Shown one piece after another: positions 1 to 8,100 of a stretch of 26,378 nucleotides of DNA; the stretch's first letter is position 1, and each line of letters opens with the position of its first letter. Source of the stretch: Prasinococcaceae sp. CCMP 1430 (lineage: Eukaryota; Prasinodermophyta; Palmophyllophyceae; Prasinococcales; Prasinococcaceae); assembly GCA_013416795.1 (NCBI GenBank), contig RQSC01001236.1, positions 123,402 through 149,779 on the forward strand, written 5' to 3'. Below the pieces are notes generated by a model that searched no databases, was not told the DNA's origin, and was given only the letters and a program-made list of their open reading frames with translations. The position numbers and the translations under genes are program-made.

Positions 1-158
1 CGCGGCGCGGCGCGCGCGCGCCCCCACAGCGGGCGCGGAGGACGCCCCCGTCCCCCTTCCCCTCCCCGCTTCTCGCGGGGCGAGGGGCGAACGACGCGCG
101 GACGAGGGGGGGAGGGGGGAGGTCGGTCGTCGCGGGACCTCCACCGGGGGCGAGGGCG
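1..158. other. 5' flank of EMG1, very GC-rich
   Basis: This leader is G/C-dominated, with runs such as the G-tract near 107-119. I see no TATA element or other recognisable site. It probably contains the core promoter and 5' UTR of the EMG1 gene that starts at 159. The initiating ATG has a favourable purine/G context. Confidence 0.4.
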
Positions 159-1287
159 ATGGCGAGCGGGCCCGGCGCGGACGGCGTCTTCTCCGCCGGC
201 GCGGGCAAGCCCGCCGACGCCGACGACGGCGTCATCTTCATCCTCGAGAACGCGCCGCTCGAGACGGCGAAGGTCGGCAAGGGCTACGCCATCCTCAACC
301 ATGATGACCACAAAAACTTCCTCCGTAAGCACAAGCGAGACCCGACCGAGTACCGGCCGGACATTCTGCACCAGGTGTGCGCGCGCAAGCGCCCGCGGCG
401 TGCCGGCACGAGCGCGCGCACGTGCCCCTTGGCCCGCGCACGCGCGCCGCCCCGTCCTCGGGCAGCACAATGGTTCGGCGTCGGCTTTTCAATACGATGA
501 CGAGAGTTTCCCGCTGCCGATAGACACTGCGCCCGTGGCCACCCAGCCGCCGTGACGGCGTTGAAGTGGACCCTCACCTGCGGGACACATCCCAGCTTGC
601 GCGTCGCAACGCATGCGCGCGCTCGGGGCGCATCGCCACAGAGGCAGAGGCGTGAGCGCGCGCTGCGCTACTCACTGCGAGCACGCAGACGCGACGTGCA
701 GCACAATCGGTGTGCCCCTGAGATGTGCATGCGCTAACTACTGCGGCGCGTGCCGTTCTCGCATTCACTGGCACCGGCGCGCACAGGCACTACTCGCCAT
801 CATGGACTCCCCTCTGAACAAGGCGGGCAAGGTGAAGGCCGTGTACGTGTCGACTCGCTCGAATGTGCTCTTCGAGGTCAACACGAAGACCAAACTGCCA
901 CGCACGTACAAGCGTTTCGCGGGCCTCATGGTCCAGCTGCTGCAGAAGCTGAGCATTCGCGCGACCGATGGGCCGGACAAGCTCCTGCGTGTGATCAAGC
1001 AGCCGGTGTCGCGGCACCTACCCGCCGGCTGCCGGCTCGTCGGCATGAGTCACAGGGCGGGCGCGGCGCAGTCTATCTACAAGCGCGCCCCATCCATCGC
1101 TCAGAAGGGCAAGCCACCCTGCGCATTCGTCGTTGGTGCATTTGCGCACGGCGCGCCGGACGCTTCCATATGCGTTGACGCCTCCTACGTCGACGAGTGG
1201 GTGAGCATCTCCCAGTACTCGCTCAGTGCGGCGTGCGTGCTCGCGCGAATCTGCAACGCCATGGAACTGCAATGGGCCATCCTGTAA
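159..1287 (+). CDS. EMG1: EMG1/NEP1 rRNA pseudouridine N1-methyltransferase (18S ribosome biogenesis)
   Basis: Two exons, 159-374 and 787-1287, join in phase 0 and encode 238 aa, close to the yeast and human proteins. The intron (375-786) is GT-AG. The junction restores the family motif RPDxxHQ followed by ALLAIMDSPLNKAG. Other family signatures are LETAKVGKGY near residue 34, PRTYKRFAGLMVQLLQKLS, the SAM-binding GAFAHG at about 189-194, and VSISQYSLSAA near the C-terminus. The family is a SPOUT-fold methyltransferase that methylates the hypermodified pseudouridine of 18S rRNA and is needed for small-subunit assembly in the nucleolus. The first ATG of the reading frame is chosen; it sits directly before a normal-looking acidic N-terminus. 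The TAA stop is embedded in a TGTAAATATG motif. The gene converges on the minus-strand coiled-coil gene, leaving a 166-bp gap. The identification is secure; the intron boundaries come from homology. Confidence 0.95.
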
Positions 1288-1292
1288 ATATG
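1283..1292 (+). terminator. TGTAA poly(A)-signal-like motif overlapping the EMG1 stop codon
   Basis: The decamer TGTAAATATG overlaps the TAA stop of EMG1 (1285-1287). The identical decamer occurs at 5009-5018 after the PARP-finger gene. TGTAA is the known polyadenylation signal of many chlorophyte green algae. If it is used here, the 3' UTR would be extremely short. Confidence 0.5.
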
Positions 1293-1372
1293 TCACCCTC
1301 CCCTGTACACAAAGTCGGCACGCCACCGTAGGGGTGTGCGTGTGTGCGCACACGGATAGGTGCTGGCGGCTG

Positions 1373-1377
1373 TTACA
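1373..1377 (-). terminator. TGTAA poly(A)-signal candidate of the 1454-2932 gene
   Basis: On the minus strand TGTAA lies about 77 nt past the TGA stop at 1456-1454. This matches the spacing seen after several other genes in the window. Confidence 0.5.
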
Positions 1378-1453
1378 CGACCGACATTGTGCCATTGCCC
1401 GGGCCATGGACACGCCGGCGCGGCAAAATGCAGCGCGTGCGAATGCGCTGCTC

Positions 1454-2932
1454 TCACGCGCCTGATGCGTCTTCCGACACGGCTTTCTTGAGCCTGTGGC
1501 TTGCCATGATCCAGTCGTCAAGTGCGGCTGCCACCTCGGCTGCGCGCTCGCCGTCGGCGCCGATGGCACCGCGCTTGGTGAGCGCCATCTTTAGCAGGTA
1601 CGCTTCGCCCATCAGAGCGCGGAGGGAACTCAGGGCTTGGCCTTGACAACCACCTTTGCCACCGCTGCGGGGAGTCGCCACTCCGAGCAGCCCGACGGCC
1701 TGCATGGGCATGCTTTGCTTGCTCAGGGGCGACGATGCCGCCTCCATCGCGAGCGAGCTCTCGAAGTCGGCGATCATGGCGCTGTCATATGCTCGCAGCT
1801 GCTCCTGAGCCTTTTGCAGCTGACGGCGCAGGTGCGCCACGGCCTTTTCCTCCTTCGCACCGCCTTCGCGAATGTGCGAGCGCGGGGGTGTCGCGGCGGG
1901 GTCTGTATCGCCCATCTCGGCCTCCAACGTCCGCCCGTTTGGCCTCGACGCTCCGAACTCGCCGCCATCGGCGCCAGCATTCCAATGAGGCGTCGCTGCC
2001 GCGTTGTCATTGGGATCGGCGCCCCCACCAGCCCTGCCGCCGCCGCCCTCGCTTGGGGATTGTCCCGGAAAGGCGCCCGTACCCTGCGCGCCGCCTGCGT
2101 GAGCACTGCCGCCGTACATGAGAGATCCTGGAGCCGGCGAGGACGCGTTCCGTAGCACAGCCTCCGCGGCAGCATGTTCGAGCATGGCGAGCTGTCCCTC
2201 CTTCTCACGCAGCATGATATCCTTGGACGCGAGGCAGGACTGCGCGACAGCAAGCGCCGCCTCGGCCTCGCGCGCCTTGGCGAGCGCAGCGGTGCCGGCC
2301 AACGCGGCTTCGCGCACTTCGGCGAGCTCGCGGTCGCGCTGCGCAAGCGCACCCTGCATGCGAACTGCATATGCTTGCACCGAGGCAAGCTCCTCCGCGT
2401 AGGCCGCCTGCGCAGACGCAGCCATCGCAATGGTAGCGGCGTCGGCAGCGCCACCAAGGGTGGGAGCAGCGCCATACGTCGCTCCCATACCGAGGCCCGT
2501 TTGTGCATCGTAGGGCGACGGCTGGGGGATCATGCCATCAGCAGGCGTCCCCGCGGTGAATGCTGCGCCCAGGATGCCACCCACCGGAGCAACGGCGCTT
2601 GGTAGCGGCGGTGACACGCCGTACGGCGTCGGTTGTGCCATCTGCGTAGAGGGAGCTGCATTGGCCGCCTCGCATCTAAGCTGTTGTTGCTGCTGCTGCA
2701 GCAGCATTTGCAGCGCCTGCTGCTGCTGCGGCTGCATTGGCACTGCGTGAGTTTGAGGCGGCGGAGTGGGTGCTGTGACCGCCGCTGGTCCCTGAGGTGG
2801 CGGAGACTCAGGCGGGAGCTCGTACGCTGGCGCAGGGCGTGCTGGCGCTGAAGCGGGCTCGTCCTCCTCCTCCTCGGCGTCATCGGCATCGTCTGCGAGC
2901 ATACCAAGTGCCTTACGCGTTTCGGCGGCCAT
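1454..2932 (-). CDS. Uncharacterised Gln/Pro/Ala-rich coiled-coil protein
   Basis: This is an uninterrupted frame of 492 aa when started at the ATG at 2932, which begins MAAETRKALGML. I do not recognise a family. In order it shows an acidic stretch (DDADDAEEEEDE, about 16-27); a Pro/Ala segment; a glutamine-rich stretch with runs of four and six Q, encoded by imperfect CTG/CAG repeats at about 2685-2735; a long Ala/Glu/Arg coiled coil (about 165-260); a Gly-rich linker; a second short coiled coil beginning near AVAHLRRQLQKAQEQLRAY; TP and SP sites; and a helical C-terminus with SSLRALMGEAYLLKMALTKRG. The same frame is open upstream to 3448, but that part is Arg-rich, looks like GC-rich leader, and would start at non-ATG or poorly supported sites. 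A scaffold or nuclear regulatory role is possible but unsupported. It is divergent from the PARP-finger gene. Confidence 0.6.
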   Translation of the reverse strand: MAAETRKALGMLADDADDAEEEEDEPASAPARPAPAYELPPESPPPQGPAAVTAPTPPPQTHAVPMQPQQQQALQMLLQQQQQQLRCEAANAAPSTQMAQPTPYGVSPPLPSAVAPVGGILGAAFTAGTPADGMIPQPSPYDAQTGLGMGATYGAAPTLGGAADAATIAMAASAQAAYAEELASVQAYAVRMQGALAQRDRELAEVREAALAGTAALAKAREAEAALAVAQSCLASKDIMLREKEGQLAMLEHAAAEAVLRNASSPAPGSLMYGGSAHAGGAQGTGAFPGQSPSEGGGGRAGGGADPNDNAAATPHWNAGADGGEFGASRPNGRTLEAEMGDTDPAATPPRSHIREGGAKEEKAVAHLRRQLQKAQEQLRAYDSAMIADFESSLAMEAASSPLSKQSMPMQAVGLLGVATPRSGGKGGCQGQALSSLRALMGEAYLLKMALTKRGAIGADGERAAEVAAALDDWIMASHRLKKAVSEDASGA

Positions 2933-3527
2933 CGCCGTGTGTTTATCCAGCCTCTTGCGCGGCACTGCTTTGGCGTCGGCGGCGCTGGCAGCAGCCGCCG
3001 GACAAGGAGCCGAGCACACGCGCTGCTGCGCTGCGCTCGGGTAGTTGCGCCCGCGCGCCCAGGTGCGCACCCGGTCGCCCATCCCCCCGCTCACGCCGCG
3101 TGGGGAACGGCGGCCCGGCGTGCATGTACGTGTAAGGGTTCGCTCATCCGACCCTAACTTCGTTCCCCGCGCGCCCAGCCAGCCCATTCCCCAGGCGTTG
3201 CAGCGCGCATTCGAACCCTGATTTTTGGACCTGCTTTGGGACGCGCCCGCCCGCGCGTGGGCGCAAAGTGCGAGATTTAGATTTAGATTTCGATGAGAAA
3301 AACCATGCTCGCGCGACAGAGGGGGGGGGGAAGGGGGGTTGCCTGCGCCGCATGCGACTGCATCGATCGGCGCTGCCGCGTGCGCGCGGGCGGTGCCGGC
3401 TGCTGCGCGCTGGCGAGTGCGGACGCGTGTGTCCGCGGCATGGCGCACATGTGGGGCTTATATGTGGTCGCGTCGCACTCGCATCTCGCTGACACCCGCG
3501 CGTCGCCGCCGCGGGCCGGCGGGCCCC
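2933..3527. promoter_or_regulatory. Putative bidirectional promoter between the coiled-coil gene (-) and the PARP-finger gene (+)
   Basis: This 595-bp divergent spacer contains a telomere-like pair, GTAAGGGTT (3132-3140) facing ACCCTAAC (3151-3158). It also has three tandem GATTTA-type units (3274-3290), a G-run (about 3322-3334) and a TATA-like TTATATG (3458-3464). The last of these is about 64 nt before the plus-strand ATG. No convincing coding sequence is seen here apart from the open upstream extension of the minus-strand gene. Confidence 0.4.
3458..3464 (+). promoter_or_regulatory. TATA-like element of the PARP-finger gene
   Basis: TTATATG stands out in otherwise GC-rich DNA and lies 64 nt upstream of the ATG at 3528. 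This supports that ATG over any start further upstream in the open frame. Confidence 0.45.
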
Positions 3528-4922
3528 ATGGAATCTGCCGCGCTCTGCCGCGGCAAGTCGCGCTTCTTCTCGCGCGAATATCTCGAAAAAACGGACGCAC
3601 AGTGCAAGGAGTCCATCGAAGCAAAGACTGTCCGCGTCGGCAAGGTCGTCGAGAATGTCGAGGCGGGATTCACCTCAACGCAGTGGTTCCACCCGCAGTG
3701 TGTGACCAGCCGTGGCCCCGTGGTGGCCGAGGAGATCGATGGCTACGACGAGCTGCCCGCACACGAGCAGGCAGTGCTTGTTGACGCGATTGCGAACAGG
3801 AAGCGCAAGGTCGCAAAGTCTGAGGGCGCCGCCAGTCCCACTTCGCCCAAAAAGAAGATCAAGAAGGCATCGAAGGATGCTCCGTCGGGCGACGGCACGC
3901 CCGCGTACCCCACGTATGTGCATGGCCTCGACATGGAGGAGGCGTACAAGAAATACAACATCATGCGCGCGCCCGAACTCAAGGATGTATTGAGAACCAA
4001 CAAGCAATTGCTTGGGGGTGTCAAGGCAGAGCTAGTGGCGCGCTGCGTGGACGGCGAGGTATTTGGCGCGCTGCCCATTTGTCCTGCGTGTGGAAAGGGC
4101 AGACTTCGCGTCAAGTACGTGAAGGTGACTGGGCACAACGGCCAGGGCGAATTCAGCTGCCCGGGATGGTTCGATTCCGAGATCGGTTCGCGCGTGTCGT
4201 GCGGGTTCACCAGCTCCAAGGTTGAGCGCCCCGCGTGGAGGCAGCCCGGCGACCTCGAACCCGACGACGGCGCCGAGGCTGCCAAGGCTGCCGGCGGAGA
4301 TTGGACGAAGGCATTCGACGACATCTCGCCGACGGACAAGAAAGGTGCAGCCCAGGCCCTGCTCGCGCGCGCGCGGGAGCTCAGGCTTAGTGTCAGCAAG
4401 GACGAGCACAAAGGGTTGGTTGATTGCGTGCAGCGGCTGGTAGCAACGCGCGACTCCTCTGAGGCGCCCTGGAAGCCTGCAGAGGCGCTAGTCGCGCTGC
4501 AGAAGGAATTCCCGCCGATCGCACCGCTTTCGGTGGACGACCCCGACGACGGCGAGGAAAAGGGCCCCAACGAAGACATCGCGCGCATCTTTGATGAGCT
4601 CGCCCACTGGATTGGGATCCTCAAGCCTGAAAACTACGGGTTCAAGGTGCGCCTGAGTCTGTGACTCCGCGCTTGCCCTGATCTTACCCCTGCATTCGCT
4701 TGGTGCTGACCCAGCCGGCGTTCTGTACAGCTCGGCGCGTACAAGAAAGTCGCCACCGCCCTGCGGACGAAGTATGCGACTGAGCGCGTCGCTAGCGGCA
4801 AGGCACTCGCGAAGGAGAAGAACAACGGCATTGGAAAGGCGTCTGGCGAAAAGATCGATGAGTTCTTGTCAACTGGCCAGGTTGCCGCTCTCGAAACGAT
4901 GAAGGCGGAGGCTCAGGGGTAG
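3528..4922 (+). CDS. PARP-type zinc finger + PADR1 + polymerase X 8-kDa (dRP-lyase-like) fusion protein
   Basis: Two exons, 3528-4646 and 4731-4922, join in phase 0 and encode 436 aa. Residues 12-75 resemble a PARP-type nick-sensing zinc finger: CKESIEAKTVRVG, then WFHPQC and a following IDGYDELPAHEQ helix. Its ligands are C26, H55 and C58, and D23 stands where the first Cys is expected. A Lys-rich linker follows. Residues about 140-235 match PADR1: a SAP-like ELKDVLRTNKQLLGGVKAELV helix pair, FGALPICPACGKG, and zinc-ligand Cys 185, 188, 211 and 225. Residues about 345-436 match the helix-hairpin-helix 8-kDa domain of DNA polymerase beta/lambda (NEDIARIFDELA, AYKKVATAL, then GIG...EKIDEFLSTG). 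K373, Y377 and K414 align with polymerase beta K35, Y39 and the Schiff-base K72; the K68 position is Ala. No PARP catalytic, BRCT or polymerase palm domain is present. It probably binds DNA breaks in the nucleus; lyase activity is inferred. Confidence 0.85.
4647..4730 (+). other. Intron inside the lyase-like domain
   Basis: This 84-bp GT-AG intron starts gtgcgc and ends tgtacag. Removing it joins NYGFK to LGAYKKV and restores the Lys-x-x-x-Tyr pattern of the polymerase beta 8-kDa domain. Read-through would end the protein at 4662-4664, before the catalytic-lysine half of the domain. Confidence 0.85.
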
Positions 4923-5008
4923 AAGGAGCCGGTCCGCCTAAAGATGTCCTCTCAACCCCCGCGCACCCCCCGCCACCATCGCCTGCGATGCGGATGTACG
5001 GCGCGCTC

Positions 5009-5018
5009 TGTAAATATG
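5009..5018 (+). terminator. TGTAAATATG poly(A)-signal candidate of the PARP-finger gene
   Basis: The motif lies about 87 nt after the TAG at 4920-4922 and is identical over ten bases to the one at the EMG1 stop. Confidence 0.55.
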
Positions 5019-5045
5019 TGAATTGACATACAGTACCTTACTTGA

Positions 5046-5050
5046 TTACA
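5046..5050 (-). terminator. TGTAA poly(A)-signal candidate of the giant coiled-coil gene
   Basis: On the minus strand TGTAA occurs about 73 nt past the stop at 5125-5123. It faces the plus-strand TGTAA at 5009 across roughly 30 bases, so the two convergent transcripts probably end almost on top of each other. Confidence 0.5.
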
Positions 5051-5122
5051 CCGCATGAATTTCGTGCGTCTCGCGTCCATGTTGCTGCCGACGCGATTGC
5101 TCGACGACGAGATACTCAATCC

Positions 5123-8100
5123 TCACAAGGCCCAAAGCGCGGTCGCCGCGAGGGCTGCGATTGGCGCGACACCGCCCTTGACTCGCCACATAGCGTATAG
5201 CGCGGCGAAGGGCAGCGCGGCGCCCAACAAGGGGTCTTTGCGACCGCCGTCGCCCTCATTCTGGGCGTCCACCTCAGCCTCGGGCTTCCCAAGAGGCGTC
5301 GGCGCGTCCTGTGAGAGTTCGGCAATCGGCGGCGATGGAGGCAGCGTCAAGCAGCTTGGCACGGGCGAAGAGCCGAGATCGCTCGTGCTGTCGGCAACTG
5401 AGAGGCCTGGGGAAGTGTTGGGGCATGGCGTGAGTGCCAGACGCGCATCCCCGAGGCGAGCTGCCGCACGCGCAAGGCGAGACGGCGTTGTTCCGGCCGC
5501 GCCTGCCTTTTGCAGCGCGATTGACTCAGGCGTCGCCGGATCTGCCAATCCGACGCCACTCAAGACGACGTTGCCGTTGATGCCACCCAGTGGAGTGCGG
5601 CGCAGTCCAGTGCGTGGCGTGCGTTTGTTGGGAAGGAGTGCCGGCGAAAGCGCGTTTTCCTTGTCTTCGAATCCCTTCCGACCACCACTGCTCGCACAAC
5701 CTTGCGCGGCGGGCAACTGCGAGTCGGTCGCCGCTGCCACCGCGATGGCGGCGAGATCATCACGCAGGCGCATCGCCTCGGCGTCTACCTTGCGCAGATA
5801 TGATCGCCCAGCACCCAGCATGGTTGAATGTGGCGAGGACACGACCATGGCGAGCGCACGCTTGGCATCACTTTCGACGTCTGCAAGCGCCTGCGCAGCC
5901 TCCTTCATGTGTATGCCATCGGCAATGCTCTCGCTCTGAAGCCTGCTGCACTCCGTCTCCGCCAGAGAGGCCCGGCGTTCCGCGGCGACGCGACCCTCCA
6001 CCTGCTTCTCGGCGTCGCTTTGGACAGCTGCAAGCTTCGCCTCCAGATTGAGCACGGCCTGCTTGTACTCGGCGGCGCGCGCGTCGGCAGCATTGGCCCG
6101 CTCCCTCAAAATAGACATGTCGGCCTTGCGCTTCTTGGCCGACTGCTGCGCACGCGCGAGGCTCGCTTGTGTGACCTGAAGCTGGGACGTTGCTTGTGCC
6201 GCAGCTCGCTGTGCAACAGCGACAGCATCAATTGTATCCGCGACGTCCTGCTCGGCCTTGGTCGCTCGCGCGTTGGCCGAAGTTAGAGCCATGCGCGCTT
6301 CCTCTGCGGCACGGAAAGCAGCACGCTCAGCGTCGACGAAAGCGATGTCCTTGTCGACCACTTCCTGGCGTGCGGCATCCAACTCCGTGCGAAGCCTGCG
6401 CGCCTCCTGAGTCGCCTTCGCGATGTCGGCGGCCGCCTTGTGTTGGGCATGCTCGAGCGCCTCGAGCGCATCGCGCGCCTCCTCAACAGCTTCGTCGCGT
6501 TCAGTCTGCAGGCGCGCACATTCGTTGCGAGCCTCAAAAAGATCAATCTCGCCTTCAGCCGATGTTTCGCGAGCCTCGGCGAGGCGGCGAGGTGCTTCGT
6601 CGATGACAGAGTTCGCGAGTTCCAACATGGAGCCAGATCCAGACATCTCGACATTCGTGAAGGAATCAATGATGGTGTTGATCGCATCGACGTTGGCGAT
6701 GACGTCCCTCTGCGAGCCCGTCGCAGTCATCATAGCGGCCTTGTGGGCGTGCCCTCCCGTAGTATCTTCCCTTCTCTGCAGCCTTGCGCCATCAGCCTCA
6801 GACAGGGCGAGCTGGCCGACCTTGTAGATATCCCGCGTCTCACTGGCACCGGCATCTAGCTTTTGGTGCAGCGATGCGATCTCGGCGGCATGCATGCGCT
6901 GCAGCGATGCGATCTTGTTCTGCTGCAACGCAACCTCGTCCGTCAGTCGGCAAGCTTCTTCCTTGCTTGTGGCGATGCGTGCCTCCGCAGAGGCTGCGCG
7001 CTCGTGCAGAGCAGCTACGTGCGCGACGGCCACGTCGCGCACCGCCCTGGCCTCGGCGAGCTCCGCTTCGCATGCTTTCTCTCGCTCGGCGAGAATCCTG
7101 CTCTCCTCGAGGGCAGCCCTCAGAAGCTGTTCGGCAACGTGCGCGCGCTCTTCCGCAGCACACGACGCTGCCTTCGCAGACTTTGCATCATCTTCCGCCT
7201 GACGTCGCGCGACCACGGCTTCGTTGAGCTTTTGTTGCATGTGCGCCTTCTCTGCGCCCTTCAAAGACCTGAGCGAAGCCATCATACGCGTTGCCTCCTC
7301 GAGCTCCTTGGCGAGCCGTTTGACCTCGGTGTCGCTCCTCGCCACCGCCTGTTCGGCGGACGCAGCGCGCGCAAATGCAGCGAGCGCTCTCTCCTTTGAT
7401 CGGGCGGCTTCGGCGGCAACGTCGCTCATGGATCGCTTGCTCGCGTTGACTGCGGCAGCGGCACTTTCACCAGCGATGCGCAGCTCTTCGAGCTCCCTCT
7501 GTGCGTGTGCGAGTGCCTTGGTGGTGGCTGCGACTTCGCCGCGCGCCGCCTCGAGCTCGTCCTTAGTCTTCATCGTTTCCGCCTCGAGCTGAGAGGCCCT
7601 CTCCTCGGCTGCCGTGACGGCCCGCGTGTGCTCTTCAGCTAGTTGATCCGCCCTCCGCTTGGCTTCTCCCTGGTACTGCGTGGCGGCGTCCCTCGCCGCT
7701 TTGAGCTCGGCACTGGCCTTTGAAGCAGCCGCCGCCGATCGGCGGGCATGAGCACGGGCATCCTCTGCTGCGGCTTGCGCCTCCAGAAGTCTCTGCTCAG
7801 CGGCATCCCTCGCAATGTCGGCCTGCTCCTTGCCGTACCTGATGGTGGCGGCCTCGGCGCGAGCCTGCTTCGCGTCTTCCACCGCAGCTGTGTAGGCAGC
7901 TTTCAGACCCTTGACAGTCGCCATCAATTGAGAGACCTCAGTTTCGGCGGCCTGTACATTTGCGGCAAGCCGATGCTCGCGCTCTTCAGCGGCGGCGACA
8001 GCAGCATACGCCCCCGCAAGAGCGCTCTTATGCTCTTCCGCTGCGGCAAAGGCACCCCGCAAGGCCTTTTCGGCCAGCGCACGCGCCTTTGCGGCATCGC

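Noticed and set aside
3195-3240. Possible tRNA T-arm (ATTCGAACCCT on the plus strand)
   Set aside because: The sequence resembles a TPsiC loop on the minus strand, but the arms do not pair and no acceptor, D or anticodon stem is found around it.
2933-3448. N-terminal extension of the 1454-2932 coiled-coil protein
   Set aside because: The frame is open, but it is Arg/Gly/Pro-rich leader-like sequence covering the telomere-like boxes and GATTTA repeats of the divergent promoter. The ATG at 2932 is preferred, though an upstream ATG cannot be excluded.
5055-5939. Plus-strand ATG frame of 294 codons starting just after the PARP-finger gene
   Set aside because: It overlaps the C-terminal tail and coil of the minus-strand giant gene, has Ser/Ala-rich shadow composition and no family resemblance.
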